The notes under the pieces were generated by a model. The model did no database searches. It saw nothing but the letters and a program-made list of their open reading frames with translations, and was not told where the DNA came from. A DNA stretch of 64,000 nucleotides. It comes from Promethearchaeota archaeon (GTDB lineage Archaea; Asgardarchaeota; Lokiarchaeia; Sigyniarchaeales; SOKP01). Position numbers and translations under genes: made by a program. The first letter of the stretch is position 1. Every line of letters starts with the position of its first letter. The DNA lies in contig JAHLWP010000013.1 in assembly GCA_019057865.1 (NCBI GenBank), positions 26,181 to 90,180 on the forward strand, given 5' to 3'. Positions 30,317 to 38,225 of the stretch are shown in pieces.

Positions 30317-30488
30317 TATGATAATTCAATAAAACTAGTAAGAAAATAAATTTATTAGAAAAATTAAGTTTTTGGGAAATTATTTGGAATTAACTTAACT
30401 TTCTATTAAGTAAATATTAACACAGAAAATATAGAAAGCTTTAATTCTTCTTTATTAATAAAAATTTAAGAAAAAAAGAGTGGATGCT

Positions 30489-30552
30489 TTAATCCATAGC
30501 ATATTTTTTTTTTCCAAGCTAAAGCTTTTTTACTTAAAAAATAAGAATATTG
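30489..30552 (-). pseudogene. Decayed copy of the E2 C-terminus
   Basis: Just downstream of the E2 stop, the same strand again encodes a tail like the E2's: SKKALAWKK, then YAMD and stop, against AKAAAWTKTYAMD in the real gene. The DNA GCTATGGATTAAAG is identical in both. A run of 10 A (30504-30513) puts the two parts of the copy out of frame; 9 A would join them. It looks like a partial tandem duplication of the 3' end, or what remains of a second E2. Confidence 0.55.
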
Positions 30553-30574
30553 GATAAAAAATAATTAATTTCCT

Positions 30575-31084
30575 TTAATCCATAGCGTATGTCTTAGTCC
30601 ATGCGGCTGCTTTAGCCCCAAACTTTTTCTGAGCACGAAAATATTGCTCGCCTGCTTCATGATTTAATGGATCACCCGGATTAAAGAAGGGAGGTTCAAC
30701 ATGCATCATACCCTTAAGGGCTTCGATAATATTTGTTAAAGTTTTACTTGGTGTCCACCCACTTGCCCCAGTCGAAGCATCCACTTTACCTACAAGATCT
30801 GGATTAATTAAGTCAAGGCATATATTTAATTTCCCTGGAGGAATAGAACTATCTATATTAGGATGCCACATGAGTGTCACAGCGTAAGCATAAGGGGGTT
30901 GGAACGGGTAATTTTCAGGGAATTTTATTTCAAAAACAAATTTTCCATCAGCGTAAGGAGTTCCTTTTTTACCAATAATAGTTAACCGTAAATGGTCAAT
31001 TGAGCGCCCCCAAGGTTCTAAAATAATGGAAGGTTCGTTCTTATAAGCTTCAATTGCTTCAGTATAGTCAGTTTCTTCTCTGAT
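30575..31084 (-). CDS. Ubiquitin-conjugating E2-like enzyme (UBC fold), apparent AUC start
   Basis: A complete UBC fold: helix 1 (YTEAIEAYKNEP), strands with TPYADGKFVFEIKFP, ENYPFQPP, then HPN at residues 74-76 and the catalytic Cys89 in NICLDLI, followed by SGWTPSKTL and a helical C-terminus. It would take ubiquitin-like protein from the nearby E1. The first standard in-frame start is a GTG at 30880, which would cut off the first 68 residues, half the fold. Upstream the frame is open to a TGA with only ATC at 31084 well placed: 5 bases after AGGTGAT. An ATG at 31091 is in another frame and stops after 7 codons. The alternative is a one-base frameshift. Confidence 0.85.
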   Translation of the reverse strand: MREETDYTEAIEAYKNEPSIILEPWGRSIDHLRLTIIGKKGTPYADGKFVFEIKFPENYPFQPPYAYAVTLMWHPNIDSSIPPGKLNICLDLINPDLVGKVDASTGASGWTPSKTLTNIIEALKGMMHVEPPFFNPGDPLNHEAGEQYFRAQKKFGAKAAAWTKTYAMD

Positions 31085-31089
31085 TACTC

Positions 31090-31096
31090 ATCACCT
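31090..31096 (-). promoter_or_regulatory. Shine-Dalgarno site of the E2 gene
   Basis: AGGTGAT, a 7-base match to the archaeal anti-Shine-Dalgarno complement AGGAGGTGAT. It is followed by GAGTA and then ATC at 31084. The nearby ATG (31091-31089) overlaps the site itself and so cannot be served by it. Confidence 0.65.
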
Positions 31097-31418
31097 ATCT
31101 CTAAAAATTACAATTAAATTTTATTGTTAAATGTAAAGAATTAATAATTCTATATTAGTTTGATTTTATTTATTTATTTATTTATAGATTAATTTATTAA
31201 AAAGCTTTTAAAAAACAAAAATTTGATGTTTTCTATATTATCATTTTCTTTATGCAATATTTAAGCAGAATTAAAATAATTGATATAAAACTAATAGACT
31301 GCATTTTATAATTTTAAACAAAACTCTAAAAGAAGTATTTTACTTTAAGATTCTATAATTTCGTGTAAAAATCGAAAAAAATATATTAATTAAATTATTA
31401 TTAATTTTAAAAAGCAAA
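31097..31418. other. AT-rich region between E2 and tRNA-Tyr
   Basis: About 320 bases, very AT-rich, with TTTAT reiterations near 31167-31185. It must hold the divergent promoters of the E2 (minus) and tRNA-Tyr (plus) genes; AAAATATATT at about 31379-31387 lies at a suitable distance to be the tRNA TATA box. No coding frame or other structure is seen. Confidence 0.4.
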
Positions 31419-31441
31419 CCCCTCTTAACTCAGACTGGTAG

Positions 31442-31464
31442 TACACTTATAAAAGTGCGCTAAA
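31442..31464 (+). other. 23-base insertion in the tRNA-Tyr D-arm (possible second intron, 22/23)
   Basis: Removing it restores a four-pair D-stem and a normal D-loop with GG. It folds back as CACTT/AAGTG with a 4-base loop, and the pairing extends into the exon (TAG with CTA), so it is a long hairpin rather than a standard bulge-helix-bulge. It is either a non-canonical intron or a retained D-arm extension. Confidence 0.55.
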
Positions 31465-31479
31465 AGTGCTCGGCTGTAG

Positions 31480-31528
31480 ATAATACCGCGTACTAAAGCT
31501 AATTGCTAATGAAGATACGTCAGCCGAA
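31480..31528 (+). other. tRNA-Tyr anticodon-loop intron (37/38)
   Basis: 49 bases at the usual archaeal intron position. Exon GGCTG can pair with intron CAGCC, and GCGTA with TACGT inside the intron, giving a relaxed bulge-helix-bulge with larger than usual bulges. A small AGC/GCT hairpin lies at the tip. The inner stem is conserved with a compensated pair in the second copy at 32458. Confidence 0.65.
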
Positions 31529-31564
31529 ACCGAGCGGTCGCCGGATCGAGGCCGGCAGAGGGGA
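31487..31564 (+). repeat. Direct repeat, copy 1 (intron + tRNA-Tyr 3' half)
   Basis: This 78-base segment, from the intron stem CGCGTA to the discriminator base, recurs at 32458-32536 after the endonuclease gene. The two share the intron hairpins, CCGAG of the anticodon stem, ATCGAGGCCGGCAGAGGGGA and most bases between. Confidence 0.85.
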
Positions 31565-31706
31565 CCATATCCTTTTATTTTTTAATTATCTAAAATTATC
31601 TTTATTATCTATTTCTCAAAATTAAGAAACTCCTCCTTTTTAAATTTAATTTTTAAGTATTTTTTTATAATAGCATCCAAATTATTATTTTATATTAATA
31701 GTTAAT

Positions 31707-32441
31707 ATGAACTTGGAAGAAAATGAAAGATTGGCAGAATTAATAGGTATTATATTAGGTGATGGAAATTTATTTGATAATGGTAGACATTATGTTTTAG
31801 GAATTTCCTTGAATTACGTTAGAGACGCGGAATATGTTAATTATGTAAGAGATTTAATTAAAAATGTTTTTAATATTGATCCTAAATTAAATTATAGGAA
31901 ACAAAGTCATCAAGTAGAGATTAGAGTATTCAGAAAAGAAGTAGTTTTTGCTTTGGTTTCTAAGGGATTAAAAACAGGAGATAAAATTAGAAATCAAATA
32001 GGTGTTCCGGAGTGGATATTAAATAATAGAACATATGTCCTCGCTTGTCTTAGAGGGTTAATAGATACTGACGGCTCAATTTTTCTTAATAAACATAATA
32101 AGATAATTGGAATAAATTTTAAAAATACCTCCATTCCTCTCATTACTGATTTCAAGATAATGTGTCAAAAACTAGGTATTAAAACTTCTGTAATTACACG
32201 TAATGAAAAATTGCGGAAAGGATATAAAATTTCAATCCAATCTAAAAATGAAGTTGCTAAATTTCTTTATACACTTAAACCTAAAAGATGGATTCATCAC
32301 TTTAGAGATCTCATAAATATATTAAATAAATATGAAATTATATTTGAAGACCTTTTTAAGTATAAGAGAGAAAAATGTTTACGTTTTTACCCTAAAAAGT
32401 TAATTCATGAAATAAAAGAAGCATTTCCCCAATTTTTTTAA
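31707..32441 (+). CDS. LAGLIDADG homing endonuclease
   Basis: A 244-residue two-motif LAGLIDADG enzyme: first motif LAELIGIILGDGN (9-21), second CLRGLIDTDGSIF near 112-124, each ending in the acidic metal ligand (GDG, TDG). Such monomeric enzymes cut a long asymmetric site to copy their host intron into empty alleles. Here the gene is not inside the small tRNA-Tyr intron but between the tRNA gene and a second copy of its 3' half, 140 bases after the first copy and 16 bases before the second. Both motifs are intact, so the enzyme may be active; its target is probably in tRNA-Tyr or its intron, by inference. Confidence 0.9.
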   Translation: MNLEENERLAELIGIILGDGNLFDNGRHYVLGISLNYVRDAEYVNYVRDLIKNVFNIDPKLNYRKQSHQVEIRVFRKEVVFALVSKGLKTGDKIRNQIGVPEWILNNRTYVLACLRGLIDTDGSIFLNKHNKIIGINFKNTSIPLITDFKIMCQKLGIKTSVITRNEKLRKGYKISIQSKNEVAKFLYTLKPKRWIHHFRDLINILNKYEIIFEDLFKYKREKCLRFYPKKLIHEIKEAFPQFF

Positions 32442-32457
32442 AATTTTTAGATTATTT

Positions 32458-32536
32458 CGCGTAATAAAGCAAATAGCTAATGAAGTTACGTCAGCAGGAT
32501 ACCGAGATGGCGCCAGATCGAGGCCGGCAGAGGGGA
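32458..32536 (+). pseudogene. Decayed second copy of the tRNA-Tyr 3' half
   Basis: It holds the intron 3' part (CGCGTAA pairing with TTACGTC, one pair more than in copy 1), the anticodon-stem CCGAG, a variable region ATGGC, T-arm GCCAG/ATCGAGG/CCGGC with one A-C mismatch in the stem, acceptor AGAGGGG and discriminator A, followed by CTA instead of CCA. No matching 5' half lies next to it. It might still serve as an alternative 3' exon of a long intron; more likely it is the displaced remnant. Confidence 0.75.
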
Positions 32537-32584
32537 CTATTTTTTTATATTTCTTAAAATATAATAAAAAAAATAATTTTTGAT

Positions 32585-34558
32585 TTATCTTTCTAGTTTA
32601 TTTAATTTTTTGAATATTAGTAGTGTTAGTGTTATAACACTTATTATTACTATAATTGGCATAAAGAATCCAGAAATGATTTTTTCTTTATCTTCACCAT
32701 TGACAATCTGAATTTGGCTCTCTATATAATAAATATCTGGTGATTCTAATTGAACAATAACACTAGATGTATAAAGTAATCTTGCTTTGCTTGGTGTAAT
32801 AGTTGTTGGAATAGAAATTAATGTTGTACTGTTTATCCACACTATTTCGCTATATATTATAGAATCTGATTTATCATAGATATTAAGACGTATTTGTTGA
32901 GAATATCCATAATTATTCAACGGTTCATTCAGATCATTAATAGTAATTTCTAAGATATTTTCAGAAGCATTGTATACACATGATAAAAAGTTATATTTCG
33001 GAAGATAAGGATTGTCAAACCATGGAAAAAAGAACCAATCTAAAGACATTCCATAGATATCCTCCATAGCTTGTTGAAGATCTGATAATAATGCTATTTT
33101 ATATATTTTCTGTTCAAAGAAGAGTCGTAATCCAGAAATAAAATTTGAATTACCAATAGTAATACGTAATTTCTCAAGGATCAAAGGAGCTTTATAATAT
33201 GCTGTAAAAACATAATTGTCTTCATTAACAGCTTCATATACAGAAGCATTTATTCTTGAAGGTAATCCTTCAGAAGCATAATAATTTCTTACTTCATCGA
33301 TATATGGTATATATTGAAAATACAGACCATCCCCATAATATATTTCACCATAATAAATTACAGTCCAACAAGCCAAACCTTCATCTAAAAAGCCCCAATC
33401 AACTTCATCATTCCCAATTAAGTTATACCACCATTGATGAGCGGTTTCATGTGCTATAATATACTCCAGCCAATAGAGGGGATTATACCAAGAATCAACA
33501 TCCTCTGCTATATAAACTTGACATGGATATTCCATCCCCCCATATTCTGTGTATTCCTCTACAATATTGAATGTGGGATAGGGATATACACCAAAAGTGT
33601 CATTAAATAGAGTTAAAGATTTAATCCCATAATTTAATGCATTTATTTCCCAATTAACCTGAGATTTTGGCAAATAATAAGTTGATAAATTTACTCCATT
33701 TACTAAAGTAGATTCTACTAAAAACCACTTTGATGCTGAAAATGTTACTTCTCTTACAGGATAAGATGGATCAAAATGATAAAAGATGTTCACTCCTTTA
33801 TTAAATTTTTCTTCTAATTTGCCGGTTGCAGCGATTACAAAATCATTTGGCGCTTCAATAAAGAAATTATAGTATGCCATATCATAATAAAATGGATCTC
33901 CAATGTGTAAATATGGATCTGTATTCCAACCATCAAATGAATCATAAACACATGGCATAGGATAAAAACCAGCAAATTTATAGATTCGAGATTCATCATA
34001 ATCATCACCGTGAGAATTTGATCTGTCAATACCCCCATCTGGAATAGTTGAATTAAAAGATATAACAAATTGAACACGTTGAGAAGAGTTGAGAATAGTA
34101 TCTAAATAAACCCACATCGTTTGATTTGCTGGATAAACATCATAAACGAGAGCAATATTAGGATTATCTAATTTAGTTACATTTAATATTTCAACTTTAC
34201 CAAGTCTAGTGATATAACTCATACCTGATAAATAAATATGGAAGGGAAGTTTTGTAAAATTAACGGGATCATTGTTATAAAAGTCAACTGTCAAGTTTCC
34301 TTCGACGCTCGAAGTAGAATTATCGAATATTATGGAAAGATTATAATGAGAGAGATCCCCTCCATTACTTGACTCTTTTGGAAAATTCTTAAGGTTTTCC
34401 AAATTTTTATTAGGAGAAATGGATGATTCTTGAGAAGATTTATATAAATTTGAGAGAGATCCAATTTGAGAAAATCCAAAAATACAAGAATAGAATACAA
34501 TCCCTATAATAAGCATACAATATGTTTTTTTCATGAATTTCACTAAACATAATACCAT
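32585..34558 (-). CDS. M1-family metallo-aminopeptidase, membrane-anchored and exported
   Basis: A 657-residue gluzincin peptidase. The zinc site is HETAH (370-374) with Glu393 in LDEGLAC 18 residues on, and YGGMEYP (339-345) is the GAMEN-like exopeptidase motif. A hydrophobic signal segment follows MKKTYC, suggesting the true start is the internal Met at residue 9. Another hydrophobic helix lies at the C-terminus (FFMPIIVIISVITLT), so the catalytic domain should face outside, tethered at both or one end. Many Asn-X-Ser/Thr sites suit a glycosylated surface enzyme. Substrates are unknown; it resembles the M1 proteins of other Asgards and Thermoplasmata in its anchor. Confidence 0.88.
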   Translation of the reverse strand: MVLCLVKFMKKTYCMLIIGIVFYSCIFGFSQIGSLSNLYKSSQESSISPNKNLENLKNFPKESSNGGDLSHYNLSIIFDNSTSSVEGNLTVDFYNNDPVNFTKLPFHIYLSGMSYITRLGKVEILNVTKLDNPNIALVYDVYPANQTMWVYLDTILNSSQRVQFVISFNSTIPDGGIDRSNSHGDDYDESRIYKFAGFYPMPCVYDSFDGWNTDPYLHIGDPFYYDMAYYNFFIEAPNDFVIAATGKLEEKFNKGVNIFYHFDPSYPVREVTFSASKWFLVESTLVNGVNLSTYYLPKSQVNWEINALNYGIKSLTLFNDTFGVYPYPTFNIVEEYTEYGGMEYPCQVYIAEDVDSWYNPLYWLEYIIAHETAHQWWYNLIGNDEVDWGFLDEGLACWTVIYYGEIYYGDGLYFQYIPYIDEVRNYYASEGLPSRINASVYEAVNEDNYVFTAYYKAPLILEKLRITIGNSNFISGLRLFFEQKIYKIALLSDLQQAMEDIYGMSLDWFFFPWFDNPYLPKYNFLSCVYNASENILEITINDLNEPLNNYGYSQQIRLNIYDKSDSIIYSEIVWINSTTLISIPTTITPSKARLLYTSSVIVQLESPDIYYIESQIQIVNGEDKEKIISGFFMPIIVIISVITLTLLIFKKLNKLER

Positions 34559-34881
34559 TCAAGTCAGTCTTCTATATTTCATTTTTACTTAAATATTTTT
34601 GCTTTAGATATTAATTATTGTCTTATAATTCTAACACTTGAATTGCTAAGCATTTGATTAATGATTTTAAAGAGACTTTAACTGATAGAGAAAAAATTGA
34701 ACAGTAAAATATTAAAAATAAAAGTAATACATAAATTTTCAAACTTTAGGAATGACTTTTTTTTATAATAGACTTCAAAAAATTATTATTTTAGTTGATA
34801 TTATTTTTTACTAAAGATAAAGCATAAAAAACAAAACTGGAGTAAATTCCATTTAAATCAAAATAAGGAGAGAAATATACA
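34559..34881. other. AT-rich divergent intergenic region
   Basis: About 320 bases between the M1 peptidase and the PDCD5-like gene. It contains AAGGAG at 34865-34870, the ribosome-binding site of the latter. Otherwise I see only AT-rich sequence without repeats or RNA structure. Confidence 0.4.
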
Positions 34882-35310
34882 ATGGATAACAATAATAAAG
34901 ATCTTGATCAACACGAATTAGAAAAGATACGCTTAAGGAAATTGAAGGCTTTAATGGAAGCTAAGAAGAAACAAGAAGTTGTCCAAGAAAAAATTATCTC
35001 AATCTCAGAAAAAGTAGATTTTGTATTAAAACTTGTTCTGACTCCCGATGCTTATTCTTATTTAAATAATCTAAAAAATAAGGAACCTCATATTTATCAT
35101 AATGTTTATAATGAATTAATAAGTCCAGATGTAATACAAAATATCGATTACTTATTAGCTATAATTAGGAAGAGAGGTGGTGTTCCGAGAAAGATTCCTG
35201 TTGATGCGATAATATATTTAGAACGTAAAGTAAAGGGGATAAAAGGTAAGATTCAAGTTAAACGAGGAGATGATCTTATGGATTTAAGTTCATTTCTAAG
35301 TAAAGAGTAA
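34882..35310 (+). CDS. PDCD5/TFAR19-like DNA-binding protein
   Basis: A 142-residue protein matching the archaeal PDCD5 family: a charged N-terminal helix with LEKIRLRKLKALMEAKK, then a three-helix bundle beginning LKLVLTPDAYSYLNNLK, where the family has 'iLtpeAreRL.ni'. The C-terminal part (GGVPRKIPVDAIIYLERKV) is longer than usual by ~30 residues. PDCD5 proteins bind DNA or chaperonin in eukaryotes; the archaeal role is unclear. A strong AAGGAG site precedes the ATG. The next small gene starts 34 bases downstream, so they may form an operon. Confidence 0.72.
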   Translation: MDNNNKDLDQHELEKIRLRKLKALMEAKKKQEVVQEKIISISEKVDFVLKLVLTPDAYSYLNNLKNKEPHIYHNVYNELISPDVIQNIDYLLAIIRKRGGVPRKIPVDAIIYLERKVKGIKGKIQVKRGDDLMDLSSFLSKE

Positions 35311-35344
35311 TAGGTTAAATTTTTAAAAGAATATTGGGAGCATT

Positions 35345-35641
35345 ATGAAGAGGAAAAAAAAAGAAGAATTAAATTATGTTTATGGTGGGTTAGAGGAGTT
35401 CGATGATTTTCAAGAAATAAGAGAAAGAGAACTCTATGAGGTAAAAAATATCTTAAATAATTTTATAAAACAACAGAATGTAATAAACTCAACAGAAACA
35501 TTTGAAAATCTTAAGGTAATAACTGATTTTCTAAAAAATGATCTAAATATGCTCCAAAATTTAAACTCCGCAATTGTTACTTTAACAAAACAAGTTGAAA
35601 ACATTAAAAAAAAAATGCAGAAAATCTTTTTGCTACCTTAA
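35345..35641 (+). CDS. Small coiled-coil protein, unrecognised
   Basis: 98 residues, acidic N-terminal part (YGGLEEFDDFQEIRE) followed by two amphipathic helices likely to form a coiled coil. GGGAG lies 4 bases before the ATG, supporting translation. It follows the PDCD5-like gene closely in the same direction and converges on the next gene. No family is recognised. Confidence 0.6.
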   Translation: MKRKKKEELNYVYGGLEEFDDFQEIRERELYEVKNILNNFIKQQNVINSTETFENLKVITDFLKNDLNMLQNLNSAIVTLTKQVENIKKKMQKIFLLP

Positions 35642-35658
35642 AATCAATTTAATATTAT

Positions 35659-36213
35659 TTATTGCTCCCTTCCTGAAATCACTGCTACTACTTCCCATTC
35701 ACCATTAGGGAGGGGATTTGCGTTAATATCAAAAAATTGAAAGGCAAAAGGACGTTCAAATATTTGTTCAACCATAAAACCAAACGAACTTATGGTAAAA
35801 ATAAAAATTCTCTTTAGAATAGAATCTGTACTGACCTCAATCTTCAATTCCTTTGTGACATCTTCAATAACTTCAATCTCTTTATTGTTATAGTGATATG
35901 AAAAAACTAATTTGAAATCTACTGCTGTTGGTGCTTCAGGATCTGAGAATGATAATCCTCTCTTTCGAAAATGAAAGAATGTATTTAAGTAGAAAGTAAA
36001 AATTTCTTCATAATGATCTTTTAAAAGGTGAGAGATACGTGACCGTTCTTTATATAATGGCCAATAATTTTTCATTAATTCCAAAAGCCTAGGGTAGTTC
36101 TTATATTTATTTTCGCTCTCTTTCTTTAAATAATTAAGCAACTGGTTTTTTAATGGCTTAAATTCAGACTGTTCACCGACTCGCGTTATAAATTTTCGAA
36201 AGTTGACACTCAT
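35659..36213 (-). CDS. Hypothetical protein, alpha/beta, unrecognised
   Basis: 184 residues. The N-terminal half is helical and basic (FRKFITRVGEQSEFKPLK, YWPLYKERSRI); the C-terminal half alternates strands, as in VDFKLVFSYHYNN and GEWEVVAVISGRE. No catalytic motif, signal or membrane segment is visible. It converges on the small coiled-coil gene with 17 bases between stops. Codon use is like its neighbours. Function unknown. Confidence 0.6.
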   Translation of the reverse strand: MSVNFRKFITRVGEQSEFKPLKNQLLNYLKKESENKYKNYPRLLELMKNYWPLYKERSRISHLLKDHYEEIFTFYLNTFFHFRKRGLSFSDPEAPTAVDFKLVFSYHYNNKEIEVIEDVTKELKIEVSTDSILKRIFIFTISSFGFMVEQIFERPFAFQFFDINANPLPNGEWEVVAVISGREQ

Positions 36214-36503
36214 GCTTTTTTGCTATAGAATAATTTTGAATGAACTATTTACATTTAAATATATTTTTCTTTATGATATTCTGATAATATAAATGGTACA
36301 CTAAATTCAAATATCTTGATATATCGCTAAGACGACAAAAATCTTTCATAAGTTCGATTTTTTATTATAATTATTATAAAATTCAGAGTTTATAAACGTT
36401 TTTTTTATCTTTATGCCTATTTTTTCAAAATTTATTATTTAACAAAGATTATTTTTATAAAATTATTTTCAAAGAATTAATTGAAAGTACAATTTTAAAC
36501 ATC

Positions 36504-37694
36504 ATGATTAAAGTCGGTCTCATATATACTGATGAATATCAAAAATACAACTTTGGAAAAGAACACCCATTAAGACCTTTAAGACTTAAATTAACATATG
36601 GTCTTATGGAGAAGTTACACCTGTTAGATAATCCAATATTAGAAAAATTTTCTCCTCGTTTAGCAACTAAAGAAGAATTAGAAAGAGTTCACTCATCTGA
36701 ATATATCGAAATTGTTAAAAAATTAAGTAAAAATCCTAATGAAAGTACAATTCAACCTTATATCTATGGTTTAGGGCCAGGAGATAACCCCATTTTTAAA
36801 GGAATGTATGAAGCTTCAGCATTAATATGTGGAGCCAGTATTAGAGCAGCAGACAAAGTATGGAATGACGAAAATTTTACTATTGCCTTTAATCCCGCAG
36901 GTGGATTGCATCACGCTCAAAAAAGTAAGGCATCAGGGTTTTGTATTTTTAATGATATTGCTGTAGCTATACACTATTTAAAAACTTTAAAAAAGGATAT
37001 AAGAATCGCTTATCTTGATATAGATTGTCACCACGGAGATGGTGTTCAATGGTTATTTTATGATGATCCAAATGTTCTAACTGTATCATATCACCAAAGC
37101 GGAAAATATTTATTTCCAGGAAGTGGAGATGTAAATGAAATAGGTGAGGAAAAAGGAAAAGGATATTCATTAAATTTCCCCTTACTACCAGATACTAGCA
37201 ATAAAATGTTTATGAAATTATTTCGAAGGACTATTCCTAAGATTCTAGAAGCTTATTCTCCGGATATATTATTTACACAACTTGGTGTAGATACTTATTT
37301 TAATGACCCACTAACTCAAATGGGTTTTTCCATTTCTATCTATAGGGATATTGCTCAAACTATAAAAACTTGTTCAAGAAATTATTGCCAAAATAAGTGG
37401 GTCGCTTTAGGTGGAGGAGGATATTTATTAACCGTTGTACCACGGGCTTGGACATTGTTTTTAGCGAAGATGCTCGATATAGATTTAGAAAATAAGTTAC
37501 CAGATAGCTGGATAAAGGAAATTAAAGAACAAGTTCCCTATGAAGATACTCCATATCTATTATGGGATCGAAATGATAAAACTGAACTCTTGCTACTAAA
37601 ATATCCTGAATTAGCGAAAAAAATGTTAGATTATAACAATTCTCTAATCAAAATTTGTGAAGAAAAATACTTACCAAGTTTAACTAAAACTTGA
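36504..37694 (+). CDS. Histone deacetylase-fold protein (AcuC/HDAC family)
   Basis: A 396-residue class I HDAC-like amidohydrolase. The zinc site and catalytic His pair are intact: GGLHHA near 133, DIDCHHGDGVQ at ~172 (Asp and His zinc ligands), TVSYHQ, and the last zinc Asp in QLGVDTYFNDPL; ALGGGGY provides the catalytic Tyr. Archaeal members may deacetylate proteins, polyamines or small molecules. Whether this organism's histones are the target cannot be told from here. It stands alone behind a 290-base AT-rich leader. The length is typical for bacterial AcuC relatives. Confidence 0.92.
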   Translation: MIKVGLIYTDEYQKYNFGKEHPLRPLRLKLTYGLMEKLHLLDNPILEKFSPRLATKEELERVHSSEYIEIVKKLSKNPNESTIQPYIYGLGPGDNPIFKGMYEASALICGASIRAADKVWNDENFTIAFNPAGGLHHAQKSKASGFCIFNDIAVAIHYLKTLKKDIRIAYLDIDCHHGDGVQWLFYDDPNVLTVSYHQSGKYLFPGSGDVNEIGEEKGKGYSLNFPLLPDTSNKMFMKLFRRTIPKILEAYSPDILFTQLGVDTYFNDPLTQMGFSISIYRDIAQTIKTCSRNYCQNKWVALGGGGYLLTVVPRAWTLFLAKMLDIDLENKLPDSWIKEIKEQVPYEDTPYLLWDRNDKTELLLLKYPELAKKMLDYNNSLIKICEEKYLPSLTKT

Positions 37695-37755
37695 ATCTAG
37701 AAAATTGATAATGTTAATAAAAAAAAGAAAAAGTAAGTTAAATATTAAAAATAAT

Positions 37756-38055
37756 TTATTCTTCCATCTTTTCTGCTATTTTTAGCTTTATCTTGTCCCA
37801 AGCTTTATCAATTGCTTTTTCTACTGCTTTATCAGCTAATTTTTCTACTATTTTATTTTCGAGTTGTGGTTCTAATCTTTCCATAACTGCTCCATGAATT
37901 CTTTCTTTAATCTCTGATTCGACGGCTTCTCCTAATGATTCTTCTTCAAGAATCTTAGCAATTACTTCTTCAATTATTCCAGGAATTTTATTAACTAATT
38001 CAGGATCTAATTTTCCTACTTTTGGAGCTTTTGGAATTTTTGGTTTAAAACCCAT
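37756..38055 (-). CDS. Small helical protein, unrecognised
   Basis: 99 residues, nearly all helical, beginning with a proline- and lysine-rich stretch (MGFKPKIPKAPKVGK) then charged amphipathic helices (ESEIKERIHGAVMERLE, ADKAVEKAIDKAWDKIK) that suit a coiled coil or helical bundle. No membrane or metal-binding features. Convergent with the HDAC-fold gene. Function unknown. Confidence 0.6.
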   Translation of the reverse strand: MGFKPKIPKAPKVGKLDPELVNKIPGIIEEVIAKILEEESLGEAVESEIKERIHGAVMERLEPQLENKIVEKLADKAVEKAIDKAWDKIKLKIAEKMEE

Positions 38056-38225
38056 TTATATTCACCATTATATTTTTATTAATTTTTAACGATGTTGTTA
38101 AAACATATAATAAAATTCATTATATTAATGATTATCTTAAATTTCTGTAAAAAAGTAACTTGAAAACAAAGAAAATTTTATATTTTAATATTTATTTAAT
38201 CCTTTCTGATAAATCTATGGCTTAA

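Larger units (their letters stand above)
31419..31567 (+). tRNA. tRNA-Tyr (GUA) with anticodon-loop intron and D-arm insertion
   Basis: The acceptor CCCCTCT (31419-31425) pairs with AGAGGGG (31557-31563); discriminator A is followed by an encoded CCA. C1-G72 is the archaeal tRNA-Tyr identity pair. The anticodon stem CTCGG (31469-31473) pairs with CCGAG (31530-31534); loop CTGTAG gives anticodon GTA (31476-31478). A 49-base intron (31480-31528) lies at 37/38. D-stem ACTC/GAGT forms only if 31442-31464 (23 bases) is removed. The variable region is CGGTC; the T-stem GCCGG/CCGGC is perfect, but the T-loop is ATCGAGG, with A at position 54 where U is nearly universal. It may be a working tRNA with two introns or a modified relic. 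Confidence 0.8.

Noticed and set aside
31068..31091. ATG at 31091 as start of the E2
   Set aside because: It reads only seven codons to a TGA in another frame and overlaps the Shine-Dalgarno site.
31480..31528. Group I intron core in tRNA-Tyr (GCGTA/TACGT as P7, AGC/GCT as P8)
   Set aside because: The pairings exist, but 49 bases is far too short for a group I ribozyme and the site is the standard 37/38 archaeal position.
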